A DNA stretch of 44,510 nt from WTAW01 sp964406575 (GCA_964406575.1 CAYOSH010000032.1:1-44510); one strand, 5' to 3'. Shown: positions 7,968-16,092, counted from the stretch's first letter. The notes: generated by a model from the letters alone, not told the origin. Numbers and translations are program-made.

Positions 7968-8489
7968 GTGGCCGAAAAAAGAGTGATCAAAGAGGAAATC
8001 GAAGAACAAGAGCTAGAGCTTAAGGATCAGGTTATTTCTATCCGGCGAACAACCAAAGTCGTCAAGGGTGGAAAAAACCTGAGCTTTTCTGCTCTTGTTG
8101 CAGTGGGAAACGAGAACGGTTTGGTGGGGATTGGCATGGGCAAAGCGCGAGAGGTTCCTCCTGCCATTGCCAAAGCTGTCCAGGATGCCAAAAAGAGCAT
8201 GATTAAAATCTCTTTTAAAGATACGACAATTCCCCATTTTGTCAAAGGCGTACATGGAGGTGGAACGGTCGTTCTCCGGCCGGCTTCCGAAGGAACTGGC
8301 GTTATCGCAGGCGGAGCTGTGCGTGTGATCATGCAGTTGGCTGGGATCAAAGACATTCTGACTAAATCTTTGCGCAGCAACAATCCCATCAGTGTGGCCC
8401 ATGCCACCATGGAAGCGTTGAAAAAACTTAAAAATCCAAAAAATGTCTCGGCAATCAGACACAAAGATGAGGAGACAATATGGCAGTGA
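7968..8489 (+). CDS. rpsE: 30S ribosomal protein S5
   Basis: S5 contributes to decoding accuracy and mRNA helicase activity at the entry site. The 173-aa product contains RTTKVVKGGKNLSFSALV, the fidelity loop VGNENGLVGIGMGKA and the C-terminal VHGGGTVVLRPASEGTGVIAGG. GTG at 7968 is preceded by an AGGAGG Shine-Dalgarno. The 3' end overlaps rpmD by ten bases. Confidence 0.98.
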   Translation: MAEKRVIKEEIEEQELELKDQVISIRRTTKVVKGGKNLSFSALVAVGNENGLVGIGMGKAREVPPAIAKAVQDAKKSMIKISFKDTTIPHFVKGVHGGGTVVLRPASEGTGVIAGGAVRVIMQLAGIKDILTKSLRSNNPISVAHATMEALKKLKNPKNVSAIRHKDEETIWQ

Positions 8490-8749
8490 AGGAGGACGCA
8501 CCGCTTGGAAAAACTGAAAAAGTGAAAAACGGGCAAAAAAAGGCGGCTAAACCTGTTGAGGACAAGAGATTGAAGATAAGATTAGTCAGAAGTCTCATCG
8601 GACGCCCTCGGAAACAGCACGAAGTCGTCAAAGGATTAGGCCTGCGGCGAATCAACTCAGAGGTCATTCGCAAGGATTGTCCGGAGATTTGGGGAATGAT
8701 CAGAAAAGTCCCGCATTTAGTGATAGTCGAGGAGTTGGATACAAAATGA
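8480..8749 (+). CDS. rpmD: 50S ribosomal protein L30 with N-terminal extension
   Basis: L30 is a small 50S protein, usually about 60 aa. The conserved core starts near residue 30 (LKIRLVRSLIGRPRKQHEVVKGLGLRRIN) and continues to the end. The first about 29 residues form an extra Lys/Ala/Glu-rich arm not found in the short family members. ATG 8480 has AGGAG at 8469-8473, so the extension appears to be translated rather than a start artefact. It overlaps rpsE by ten bases and rplO by four. Confidence 0.92.
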   Translation: MAVKEDAPLGKTEKVKNGQKKAAKPVEDKRLKIRLVRSLIGRPRKQHEVVKGLGLRRINSEVIRKDCPEIWGMIRKVPHLVIVEELDTK

Positions 8750-9192
8750 ATCTGAGCAATCTTAAGCCTGCAAAGAACTCTAGAAAAACGCGAAAAAGAG
8801 TCGGGAGAGGCCCTGGCTCGGGCAAGGGAAAAACAGCTGGACGGGGGACCAAAGGTCAAAAATCCATATCCGGATATTCTCGGAAGCGGGGATTTGAGGG
8901 AGGTCAGATGCCCCTCAATCGTCGAGTCCCAAAGAGAGGTTTTACAAATATCTTTCGAAGCGAATACAGCGAAGTCAATCTGTCACGATTGGCGAAGCTC
9001 AAAAAAGATGAGATCAAACCCGAAGATATGGTCAAAGCCGGCATCATTAAGAAGGACGGAGAGAGAGTGAAGATTCTGGGACATGGTGACATAACCTCTT
9101 CCATGACCATCCATGCCCATAAATTCTCTCTATCCGCACAGAAAAAAATAGAGGATGCGGGCGGAAAAGCAGTCCTGATCGGGAGTTCATGA
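8746..9192 (+). CDS. rplO: 50S ribosomal protein L15
   Basis: L15 is a late-assembly 50S protein. I start it at ATG 8746, giving MNLSNLKPAKNSRKTRKR and 148 aa. The 23 residues available upstream in frame lie in rpmD and are not L15-like. The glycine/lysine-rich arm GRGPGSGKGKTAGRGTKGQ and the GFEGGQMPLNRRVPKRGF segment are diagnostic. The ATGA overlap with rpmD suggests coupling. Confidence 0.97.
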   Translation: MNLSNLKPAKNSRKTRKRVGRGPGSGKGKTAGRGTKGQKSISGYSRKRGFEGGQMPLNRRVPKRGFTNIFRSEYSEVNLSRLAKLKKDEIKPEDMVKAGIIKKDGERVKILGHGDITSSMTIHAHKFSLSAQKKIEDAGGKAVLIGSS

Positions 9193-10574
9193 TGCTCGAC
9201 AGCATAAAAAACATTTTCAGTATTCCTGACCTGAGAAAGCGGGTTATCTTTACCCTGCTTATCTTGGCTGTCTACAGAATCGGCGCGCAAATTCCAAATC
9301 CGGGGATCAGCGCGGCCGCTCTAGCGGAGTTCTGGGAAGCGCAGAAGGGCACGATATTCGGATTCATCGATCTTTTTTCGGGAAGGAACATGTCGCGCAT
9401 GACAATTTTCGCTCTGGGTATCATGCCTTACATAAGCTCCTCGATCATCCTGCAGTTGCTTCAGGTCGTTTGGCCCTACTTGGAAAGATTGTCCAAAGAA
9501 GGAGAGCTGGGCAGGAAGAAGATCACACAGTACACCCGCTATGGGACTCTGGTCATCTGTATCATCCAGTCTTCGGCTATTGCCATGCTCTTGGAATCCT
9601 TGCGTAGTCCTGGAGGCGCGGCCATCGTTCCCAATCCTGGAATTGGTTTCAAGGTTCTCACTGTTCTCACCTTGACAACAGGAACCGTCTTCATCATGTG
9701 GCTGGGAGAACAGATCTCGGAGCGAGGAATCGGCAACGGGATCTCTTTGATTATATTTGCTGGCATTGTGGTGGATTTTCCCCGGGCCATGGGGCGTGTG
9801 GTTTCCCAGATCAGGAGTGGGGATATGGGACCGCTGAAGTTGATATTTATTCTTGCAATCATGATAGGAGTTTGTGGAATCATTGTTTTTGTGGAAAGGG
9901 GTCAAAGACGGATTCCTGTCTCTTATGCCAAGAGGGTTGTTGGGAGAAAGATTTATGGGGGACAGAGCACGCATCTGCCTCTGCGCGTGAACACAGGTGG
10001 TGTTATCCCCATTATCTTTGCCGCTTCTGTCATCACGATCCCCTCAACCTTGGCTCAAATGATCAAGATCCCCGTCATTCAGAACATGGCACAGCAGTTC
10101 GGAATGGGGATGCCGCTCTATGTTCTGCTCTACATTACAGCGATCATATTTTTTACGTATTTTTATGTATCTATCATATTTAATCCGTCGGATGTGGCGG
10201 ACAATCTGAGAAAGTATGGCGGATTCATTCCCGGAATAAGGCCTGGAAAGAATACGTCCGACTATATCGACGGCGTCCTCTCACGGTTAACATTGGTTGG
10301 GGCTCTTTACCTTGCGGCTGTCGCGACTATACCCGAGTTCATGATGACCGGGATCCGTGTACAGAACCTCCCCTTTATCGGAGCTTTCCTGGATCAAAAC
10401 CTTCCCCAATGGTTCACGCAGGGAGCCAACGTTGATTTTTATTTTGGCGGCACATCCATTCTAATTGTCGTAGGTGTGGCTATGGATACTCTCCAACAGA
10501 TAGAAGCACAGCTAGTCATGCGCCATTATGATGGCTTTATGCGTCGAGGGAGAGTAAGAGGTCGGCGAGGATGA
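9192..10574 (+). CDS. secY: Preprotein translocase subunit SecY
   Basis: Central channel of the Sec translocon in the inner membrane, with about ten hydrophobic helices across 460 aa. Recognisable segments are FTLLILAVYRIGAQIPNPGI in TM1, the plug region ending in FALGIMPYISSSIILQLL near residue 80, and the C-terminal QQIEAQLVMRHYDGFMRRGR tail. ATG codons at 9189 and 9192 both overlap the rplO stop. 9192 has the better spacing from GGGAG at 9181-9185. adk overlaps its end by four bases. Confidence 0.97.
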   Translation: MLDSIKNIFSIPDLRKRVIFTLLILAVYRIGAQIPNPGISAAALAEFWEAQKGTIFGFIDLFSGRNMSRMTIFALGIMPYISSSIILQLLQVVWPYLERLSKEGELGRKKITQYTRYGTLVICIIQSSAIAMLLESLRSPGGAAIVPNPGIGFKVLTVLTLTTGTVFIMWLGEQISERGIGNGISLIIFAGIVVDFPRAMGRVVSQIRSGDMGPLKLIFILAIMIGVCGIIVFVERGQRRIPVSYAKRVVGRKIYGGQSTHLPLRVNTGGVIPIIFAASVITIPSTLAQMIKIPVIQNMAQQFGMGMPLYVLLYITAIIFFTYFYVSIIFNPSDVADNLRKYGGFIPGIRPGKNTSDYIDGVLSRLTLVGALYLAAVATIPEFMMTGIRVQNLPFIGAFLDQNLPQWFTQGANVDFYFGGTSILIVVGVAMDTLQQIEAQLVMRHYDGFMRRGRVRGRRG

Positions 10575-11227
10575 AGATCATTCTGCTTGGCGCTCCTGGA
10601 AGCGGGAAAGGGACTCAGGGTGATCTGGTGACGAAGAAGTACGGATTTCCCAGGATATCTACGGGTGACCTTCTGCGTGAAGCTGTGGTGTTGAACACTC
10701 CTTTGGGTCAAATGGCCAAGGCGATCATGGATCGGGGCGAGCTCGTCGAGGATGACTTGGTGGTGCAAATGGTCGAAGAGAGGATCGCAAAGCCCGATTG
10801 TGATAAGGGATATCTACTGGACGGATTTCCGCGAACAATATACCAAGCCCAAAAACTGGAAAACATCGATCAGCATCACCGGAATGTGGTGATTGAGATA
10901 TTTTTGCCGGACGAGGTTGTTATCGATAGGCTGAGCGCACGAAGGCTCTGTTCGGGCTGCGGCGCAATCTACAACCTTCTTGCTCAAACACCTGACAAGG
11001 AGAATGTCTGCGATGTTTGTTCTGGAAAGCTGATACAGAGGGATGATGATCCCCCAGAAGTGATCCGGAACAGACTGGAGGTCTACCATAAACAGACGGA
11101 ACCTCTTGTCCAATACTATAAGGAGAAAGAGTGCTATTTTAGAGTCAACGGCGAGGGAACCATAGAGGAAGTTTTTACTCGCGTATGTGGAGTCCTCGAT
11201 AAAGCGATTCATGGGGTAGAGAATTAA
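10571..11227 (+). CDS. adk: Adenylate kinase with zinc-type LID
   Basis: Interconverts ATP plus AMP and two ADP in the cytoplasm. The P-loop GAPGSGKGTQ is at residues 7-16, followed by PRISTGDLLREAV for AMP binding and DGFPRT near residue 85. The LID carries two C-x2-C pairs (CSGC and CDVC) that would hold a structural zinc, as in Gram-positive and many deep-branching bacteria. The 218 aa fit the long form. It is coupled to secY by an ATGA overlap. Confidence 0.97.
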   Translation: MKIILLGAPGSGKGTQGDLVTKKYGFPRISTGDLLREAVVLNTPLGQMAKAIMDRGELVEDDLVVQMVEERIAKPDCDKGYLLDGFPRTIYQAQKLENIDQHHRNVVIEIFLPDEVVIDRLSARRLCSGCGAIYNLLAQTPDKENVCDVCSGKLIQRDDDPPEVIRNRLEVYHKQTEPLVQYYKEKECYFRVNGEGTIEEVFTRVCGVLDKAIHGVEN

Positions 11228-11236
11228 GAGTTCACA

Positions 11237-12028
11237 ATGATCATCTACAAAAGCGAAGAAGAGATCCGAGCAATAAAAAAAAGCAATCAGATCGTGGCAA
11301 AAGTATTATCGGAACTTGAAAAAATGATTCAGCCAGGAGTCCGGACGAAGGACTTGGACGAGTATGCAGAGAAAAGAACATATGAAATGGGTGCAGTTCC
11401 TGCGTTTAAAGGGTATCGCGGATATCCCGCATCTCTGTGCACTTCCATCAATGAGGAGATCGTCCATGGGATTCCCTCCTCCCGGTCTCTCCGTTCCGGG
11501 GACATCATCAGCCTGGATTTTGGCGTTGTCTATGATGGCTTTTATGGAGATGCGGCAGTCACATATCCTGTCGGAGAAATCACTCCCCGGGCAGAGAGAC
11601 TCGTCGCCACGGCTAAAGATGCTTTTGACAAAGGAATGGGAAAGATCAGAGAGGGGAACAGGCTTTCGGATATCTCGTATGCCATACAGAGCCATGTGGA
11701 ATCACAGGGATTTTCAGTGATTCGCTCATTTGTCGGGCATGGAATCGGGTTTTCACTGCATGAGGAACCCCAGATTCCTAATTTCGGATCTCCCGGTCGG
11801 GGGCCAAAACTGAAGCCTGGGATGGTTTTAGCCATAGAGCCAATGATTGCTATGGGAAGCTGGGAAGTAGAGATTCTGTCGGACGACTGGACGGCTGTTA
11901 CAAAAGATAGAAGTCTTTCGGCCCATTATGAACACACCGTGGCGCTCACCCATGATGGGGTTGAGATTTTGAGCCTTCCAGAAGAGGAAAATAACAGCCG
12001 CAATGCAAAGGAGTCTCGGCATGTCTAA
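11237..12028 (+). CDS. map: Methionine aminopeptidase, type I
   Basis: Removes the initiator Met from nascent proteins. The two-metal pita-bread fold is shown by the metal ligands in SLDFGVVYDGFYGDAAVT (two Asp), GHGIGFSLHEEPQIPNF (His), MVLAIEPM (Glu) and EHTVALT (Glu). The substrate-pocket His is in IVHGIPS. Its 263 aa fit type Ia, with a short charged C-terminal tail. It overlaps infA by eight bases, as in the widespread adk-map-infA order. Confidence 0.97.
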   Translation: MIIYKSEEEIRAIKKSNQIVAKVLSELEKMIQPGVRTKDLDEYAEKRTYEMGAVPAFKGYRGYPASLCTSINEEIVHGIPSSRSLRSGDIISLDFGVVYDGFYGDAAVTYPVGEITPRAERLVATAKDAFDKGMGKIREGNRLSDISYAIQSHVESQGFSVIRSFVGHGIGFSLHEEPQIPNFGSPGRGPKLKPGMVLAIEPMIAMGSWEVEILSDDWTAVTKDRSLSAHYEHTVALTHDGVEILSLPEEENNSRNAKESRHV

Positions 12029-12239
12029 AGATGATGTGTTTGAAGCAGAGGGGACCGTGTTGGAAACGCTCCCGAATGCCATGTTTCGCGTGGAATTGTC
12101 CAACAAACACAGAATCTTGGCCCACATTTCGGGAAGAATGCGCAAACATTTTATCCGAATTCTGCCAGGGGATAAGGTTCTGGTTGAGCTTTCGCCGTAT
12201 GATTTGAGCAAAGGAAGGATCACTTATCGATTCAAATAA
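12021..12239 (+). CDS. infA: Translation initiation factor IF-1
   Basis: IF-1 occupies the A site during initiation. The 72-aa OB-fold product starts MSKDDVFEAEGTVLETLPN and contains HISGRMRKHFIRILPGDKV and the C-terminal DLSKGRITYRFK. I place the start at ATG 12021, eight bases after AAGGAG at 12008-12013. An upstream in-frame ATG at 12003 would precede that Shine-Dalgarno. Confidence 0.97.
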   Translation: MSKDDVFEAEGTVLETLPNAMFRVELSNKHRILAHISGRMRKHFIRILPGDKVLVELSPYDLSKGRITYRFK

Positions 12240-12250
12240 AGGACAGGACT

Positions 12251-12364
12251 ATGAAAGTTAGAGCCTCAGTCAAAAAGATATGCCGCAATTGTCGGATCAT
12301 AAAGAGAAAAGGCACCCTCAGGGTCATATGCACGAATCCAAAGCATAAACAAAAACAAGGATAG
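12251..12364 (+). CDS. rpmJ: 50S ribosomal protein L36 (zinc form)
   Basis: A 37-aa ORF (MKVRASVKKICRNCR at the N terminus) between infA and rpsM. The zinc ligands are C-x2-C in ICRNC and a later Cys followed four residues on by His (C..NPKH), the C+ form of L36. The product is slightly basic and ends KHKQKQG. It lies 11 bases downstream of infA in the canonical position. Confidence 0.96.
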   Translation: MKVRASVKKICRNCRIIKRKGTLRVICTNPKHKQKQG

Positions 12365-12375
12365 AAGAGGTAAAA

Positions 12376-12741
12376 ATGGCAAGAATCGCTGGTATCACCC
12401 TTCCCTCAGAGAAAAGGATCGAAATTGGTTTGACCTATATCTATGGCATTGGCCACTCGAAGGCGAGTCAGATACTTGAATCCGTAAAAATCGATAAGGA
12501 TAAAAAAGTTAAAGACTTGAGTGAAGAGGAGATCAACAAGATCCGCCAGATTATTGAAAAGCAGGAGAAGATCGAGGGCGACCTCCGCAAAGAGGTCACC
12601 ATGGATATAAAACGATTGATGGATATCAGTTCTTACAGGGGCATGCGTCACAAAAGGAGACTTCCTGTGCGTGGGCAGAGAACAAAAACGAATGCACGGA
12701 CGAGAAAGGGCCCGAAAGGGCATACCATCAAGAAAAAATAG
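12376..12741 (+). CDS. rpsM: 30S ribosomal protein S13
   Basis: S13 lies at the top of the 30S head and contacts the P-site tRNA. The 121-aa product begins MARIAGITLPSEKRIEIGLTYIYGIG, has MDISSYRGMRHKRRLPVRGQRTKTNAR and a basic C-terminal tail, all diagnostic. It sits 11 bases after rpmJ and 12 before rpsK, in the standard alpha-operon order. Confidence 0.98.
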   Translation: MARIAGITLPSEKRIEIGLTYIYGIGHSKASQILESVKIDKDKKVKDLSEEEINKIRQIIEKQEKIEGDLRKEVTMDIKRLMDISSYRGMRHKRRLPVRGQRTKTNARTRKGPKGHTIKKK

Positions 12742-12753
12742 CGGGAGTATCAT

Positions 12754-13146
12754 ATGGCCAAACCAAAAAGAAAAGTAAAGAAGAAAAAAGTCAAAAAGGA
12801 CATAGGATTTGGTGTCGCTTATGTCCAGTCGACTTTTAACAATACAATCATCACCATCACAGACCAGCAGGGAAACACACTCTGCTGGACAAGCTCGGGC
12901 ACCGCAGGCTTCAAGGGAGCACGGAAAGGAACACCCTTTGCTGCCCAATTGGCGGCCAAAGAAGTGGCTAACAATGCCAAAGAGTTCGGCGTGAGGTATG
13001 TCGATGTCAAAGTTAAGGGTCCGGGAGCAGGAAGGGAATCCGCGATAAGGGCTCTCCAAACAGGAGGGTTGGAAATAAAATCTATCAAAGACGTAACACC
13101 CATACCTCACAACGGATGCCGTATGAGGAAAAGGCGGAGAGTTTGA
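12754..13146 (+). CDS. rpsK: 30S ribosomal protein S11
   Basis: S11 forms the platform of the 30S near the E site. The 130-aa product has a lysine-rich arm, GVAYVQSTFNNTIITITDQQGN, the SSGTAGFKGARKGTPFAAQ segment, and ends with DVTPIPHNGCRMRKRRRV. All are S11 signatures and the length is normal. Confidence 0.98.
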   Translation: MAKPKRKVKKKKVKKDIGFGVAYVQSTFNNTIITITDQQGNTLCWTSSGTAGFKGARKGTPFAAQLAAKEVANNAKEFGVRYVDVKVKGPGAGRESAIRALQTGGLEIKSIKDVTPIPHNGCRMRKRRRV

Positions 13147-13171
13147 AGGATGTTGTCCTAAGGAGTGAATG

Positions 13172-13798
13172 ATGTTAAATGAGAGAAATTCGGTATGTCG
13201 TTATTGTCGGGTAGAGAGAACAAAACTGTTTCTGAAGGGGAACAAATGTTTGACGGATAAATGTCCGGTTGAACGCAGGCCTTATCCGCCGGGCGAACAT
13301 GGAAGAATGAGGCGCAGAATCCTCGGTTACGGCATTCAGCTGAGGGAAAAGCAAAAACTGAAAAGATTTTATGGGATGTCTGAAAAACAATTCAAATTGT
13401 TCTTCCAGAGAGCTGAACGAAAAAGAGGAGTCACTGGAGAGATACTCCTGTCTCTGCTGGAGAGAAGGCTGGATAATGTGGTTTATCTCACCGGCTTTTC
13501 CCATTCCCGTTTTCACGCACGGCAGTTGATCACTCATGGTCACTTCAGCATCAACGGAAAAAAAGTCACCGCACCTTCCATGTTGGTGAACAAAGGAGAT
13601 GTTTTAGCTTTCCGGGAGAGATCGGCCGGCCTTGACGAATATAAAGCGATTGTTGATTTCAGCAAAAACAAGACAGTGCCAGGATGGCTGGAAGTGGACA
13701 GGGAGAACATGGCGGTAAAGGTTCTCTCTTTTCCCACACGTGAAGACGTGACGATTCCCATTGAGGAGCATCTTGTTGTGGAGCTTTACTCCAGATAA
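13172..13798 (+). CDS. rpsD: 30S ribosomal protein S4 (zinc-finger form)
   Basis: S4 nucleates 16S assembly. The N-terminal zinc motif is C-x2-C (CRYC) followed about 12 residues later by C-x4-C (CLTDKC), the C+ type, then VERRPYPPGEHG. The S4 domain is SLLERRLDNVVYLTGFSHSRFHARQLITHGH. Adjacent ATGs at 13169 and 13172 are possible. 13172 is six bases from AGGAG at 13161-13165 and 13169 only three, so I use 13172 (208 aa). Confidence 0.96.
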   Translation: MLNERNSVCRYCRVERTKLFLKGNKCLTDKCPVERRPYPPGEHGRMRRRILGYGIQLREKQKLKRFYGMSEKQFKLFFQRAERKRGVTGEILLSLLERRLDNVVYLTGFSHSRFHARQLITHGHFSINGKKVTAPSMLVNKGDVLAFRERSAGLDEYKAIVDFSKNKTVPGWLEVDRENMAVKVLSFPTREDVTIPIEEHLVVELYSR

Positions 13799-13819
13799 TA
13801 TTCATAAAGACTCGCAAGG

Positions 13820-13845
13820 GCTTAATGGCCATTTGCCGCTTAAGC
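13820..13845 (+). promoter_or_regulatory. Intercistronic hairpin before rpoA
   Basis: GCTTAA (13820-13825) pairs with TTAAGC (13840-13845), and an inner GGC/GCC can add three pairs around a CATTT loop. It lies in the only sizeable gap (92 bases) of the alpha operon, between rpsD and rpoA. A role in processing, in S4-linked autoregulation, or none at all is possible; the fold is from inspection only. Confidence 0.35.
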
Positions 13846-13890
13846 TCGATTGCTGAGTCAGGGAAAATGGAACCAGGATTAGGAGGACAA

Positions 13891-14925
13891 ATGATAGAAA
13901 CAGGTTTTCAGAGACCGAGATATTTGGAATGTGATTATGAAACTTTAACCGAGAAATACGGCAAGTTTACGGCTCAGCCTTTTGAAAGAGGTTTTGGCGT
14001 CACCATCGGGAATTCGTTACGGAGAATCCTGCTGTCGTCCATCTCAGGCGCTGCCATCACGAATATCCGTATCCAGAACGTTCTCCATGAATTCTCAACC
14101 CTTCCCGGTGTAGTTGAAGATGTGACAGATATTAGCTTGAATCTTAAGACTATCCCTCTGAAACTTCATGGCCAAGAACCGAAAACGATGACCCTGAAGA
14201 AAAAAGGGCCTGCTGAAGTCACGGCTTTGGATATCGAGCATGATTCCGATATAGAGATCCTGAATACCGATATTAAAATTGCCACACTGGATAAGGATGG
14301 GAACTTGGATATCGAGATGATCGTGAAAAATAACAGGGGATATATCCCTGCTGATCTAAACTATGATGAAAACCTGAGTGTTGATTATATCCCCCTCGAT
14401 TCTTCTCATTCCCCGGTTCTCAAAGTGAATTATAGAGTCGACCCTGCTCGAGTGGGGAAAAGAATCGATTATGAAAAGCTCACCGTGGAAATCTGGACGA
14501 CAGGAGCCAAAACCGCTCAAGATGCTCTTGCTCAGGCAGCAAAGATCCTGAGGAACCATTTGGTTATTTTCTTGAACATCGTTGATGAGCCCGCTGAACT
14601 GGATGCTGTCCCTGCAAAGAAAGAGATCCCCTATTTTTCTCAGATCGATATCCTTTCAAAGTCGATCGACCATCTTGAGCTATCCGTGCGGTCGAACAAC
14701 TGCCTCCGGTCAGCTGGGATCGAGAAGATCTATAAGCTCGTACAGAAAACAGAAGATGAGCTGTTGAAGACAAAGAACTTTGGCCGGAAATCGCTCTCTG
14801 AGATCAAGGAAACCCTTCAAGAATTGGGATTGGGTTTGAACTTAGAGCTTCATCCCAAATTGATCGAGAAGATCGAGGGAGCTCCAAAGCCCGATGAGGA
14901 GAGAGGAGAAGGAGTTCTGGAATGA
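13891..14925 (+). CDS. rpoA: DNA-directed RNA polymerase subunit alpha
   Basis: Scaffolds RNA polymerase assembly and binds UP elements and activators. The N-terminal domain has FERGFGVTIGNSLRRILLSS near residue 35 and LHEFSTLPGVVEDVTDI. The C-terminal domain, after a linker near residue 240, has LELSVRSNNCLRSAGIEKI and NFGRKSLSEIKETLQELGL. I start at ATG 13891, directly behind AGGAGG at 13881-13886 (344 aa). A 22-residue upstream extension lacks family similarity. The end overlaps rplQ by four bases. Confidence 0.97.
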   Translation: MIETGFQRPRYLECDYETLTEKYGKFTAQPFERGFGVTIGNSLRRILLSSISGAAITNIRIQNVLHEFSTLPGVVEDVTDISLNLKTIPLKLHGQEPKTMTLKKKGPAEVTALDIEHDSDIEILNTDIKIATLDKDGNLDIEMIVKNNRGYIPADLNYDENLSVDYIPLDSSHSPVLKVNYRVDPARVGKRIDYEKLTVEIWTTGAKTAQDALAQAAKILRNHLVIFLNIVDEPAELDAVPAKKEIPYFSQIDILSKSIDHLELSVRSNNCLRSAGIEKIYKLVQKTEDELLKTKNFGRKSLSEIKETLQELGLGLNLELHPKLIEKIEGAPKPDEERGEGVLE

Positions 14926-15347
14926 GACACCGGCTCAGTGGGAAAAAGCTAGGAAGGAACTCCTCGCAGAGAAAGGCCTTGCTTAGAAATCTTGTGACCT
15001 CGTTTGTCGAGAAGGAACGGATCAGGACCACGCTCGCTAAAGCCAAAGCGACGAGACCCGTAGCAGAGAAGATGATCACCCTGGCCAAGACAAACACGCT
15101 TCACACACGGCGGCAGGCTCTGCAGTATATCTACAAGAGGGATGCGGTCAAAAAGCTCTTCGAGGATATCGGTCCTCGTTTCATGGAGAGGCCTGGGGGT
15201 TACACTCGAATTATCAAACTGGGTCCCCGCGCCGGAGACGGCGCCGAGATGGCTATACTCGAGCTCGTGGGCACAGAGTTCAAGAAAAAAGAAAAGAAAA
15301 AAGAGAGCCTGAAAGAAAAAGCCAAGGCCTCGGCCGCCAAGAAATAA
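14922..15347 (+). CDS. rplQ: 50S ribosomal protein L17
   Basis: L17 is a tunnel-exit protein. The 141-aa product starts MRHRLSGKKLGRNSSQRKALLRNL and contains TRIIKLGPRAGDGAEMAILEL, both diagnostic. The last about 25 residues form a Lys/Glu/Ala-rich tail beyond the conserved core. It is coupled to rpoA by an ATGA overlap and is the last gene of the ribosomal array. Confidence 0.97.
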   Translation: MRHRLSGKKLGRNSSQRKALLRNLVTSFVEKERIRTTLAKAKATRPVAEKMITLAKTNTLHTRRQALQYIYKRDAVKKLFEDIGPRFMERPGGYTRIIKLGPRAGDGAEMAILELVGTEFKKKEKKKESLKEKAKASAAKK

Positions 15348-15356
15348 GAGGGAAAT

Positions 15357-15372
15357 CCGCTGATTTCAGCGG
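15357..15372 (+). terminator. Hairpin after rplQ, possible terminator
   Basis: CCGCTGA and TCAGCGG form a perfect 7-bp stem with a TT loop, nine bases after the rplQ stop. Only a weak T-rich tail (TTCTCC) follows, so intrinsic termination is possible but not certain; the hairpin could instead protect the transcript end. Confidence 0.45.
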
Positions 15373-15386
15373 TTCTCCATTATGAA

Positions 15387-15430
15387 TGCAGGGTCCGTCC
15401 CCCTGGACCGTTGAGGGAACGATCCCTACA
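15387..15430. repeat. Imperfect palindromic repeat element, copy A
   Basis: The ends TGCAGGGTCCGTCCCC and GGGAACGATCCCTACA are imperfect inverted repeats (12 of 16 positions). An inner GGTCC/GGACC pair can also form. ATAAAAAGGAG follows. The arrangement resembles the element at 34206-34265, which has TGTAGGG...CCCTGCA ends and an ATATAAAGGAG stretch, so I read both as members of a small interspersed palindromic family. Confidence 0.5.
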
Positions 15431-15559
15431 TAAAAAGGAGAGTGGTCCTCAAGCCCTCCTAACGATTTATTCCATCACAAATTCTGATCTATCAATAACC
15501 CTATTGAGCATTCATGACAGCACGGATTTTTTAAAATACATCCATAATATCTGAAGCGA

Positions 15560-15588
15560 TTGAAAAAAAATCGAGTTCATTCTATACT
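15560..15588 (+). promoter_or_regulatory. Sigma70-type promoter for the envelope gene cluster
   Basis: TTGAAA at 15560-15565 and TATACT at 15583-15588 are separated by exactly 17 bases. A start point about seven bases beyond the -10 would fall near 15595, only about six bases before the ATG at 15601, so the first gene could be transcribed almost without a leader. Confidence 0.6.
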
Positions 15589-15600
15589 GAGCTCAAGCGG

Positions 15601-16092
15601 ATGAAGAGAGCGTTAGCTGCCGTCCTTGCCTTTTCACTCCTCGTTGTCTCTTTCCTTCCGTGCTTCGGTCAGGAAGTGGCGCCCGAAGAGAGTCCTCCAG
15701 AGAGAACGTTCACTTCCCTTCATAAATCCCTGCTGTTTCCTGGGTGGGGCCAGTTTGCCGAGAAAAGGTATTTCGAAGGCGTTGTGTTTCTATCTGCGGA
15801 GATCTTCGCACTCTACAAAGTCTTCTCCTACAACCACAAAGGGAATGATGCCTATGCCCGATACAGAGCTGCAGACAATGTGGCTGATGCGGTCCAGTAC
15901 AGGGAATGGACTGCAGACTATGATACGAAGAGGAATCAATATTTGTTAGTGGCGGCGGGTGTCTGGGTGGTCAACCTGATCGATATCTATTTCATTATGA
16001 AGAGTAAAGACAACAAAAGAAAGAATCTGAGGCTGAAGCTTGAAAGCGGAAAAAACAAAAGTCTGGCTCTCACTGTTAGCTATCAGTTTTAG
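15601..16092 (+). CDS. DUF5683-like exported small membrane protein
   Basis: A 163-aa protein with a signal peptide (hydrophobic residues 4-23, likely cleavage after CFG). A segment SLLFPGWGQFAEKRYFEGVVF near residue 43 matches the LPGWGQ..-K-G pattern of DUF5683-type proteins, and a further hydrophobic stretch lies around residues 115-133. The function of that family is unknown to me. The start fits the signal peptide, although the Shine-Dalgarno is weak and the promoter is very close. Its 3' end overlaps the next gene by 53 bases, so the four genes to 19097 are probably one operon acting at the envelope. Confidence 0.75.
   Translation: MKRALAAVLAFSLLVVSFLPCFGQEVAPEESPPERTFTSLHKSLLFPGWGQFAEKRYFEGVVFLSAEIFALYKVFSYNHKGNDAYARYRAADNVADAVQYREWTADYDTKRNQYLLVAAGVWVVNLIDIYFIMKSKDNKRKNLRLKLESGKNKSLALTVSYQF

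Noticed and set aside
9321..9974. Minus-strand open frame (217 codons) opposite secY
   Set aside because: Composition is that of a shadow of secY; no recognisable product.
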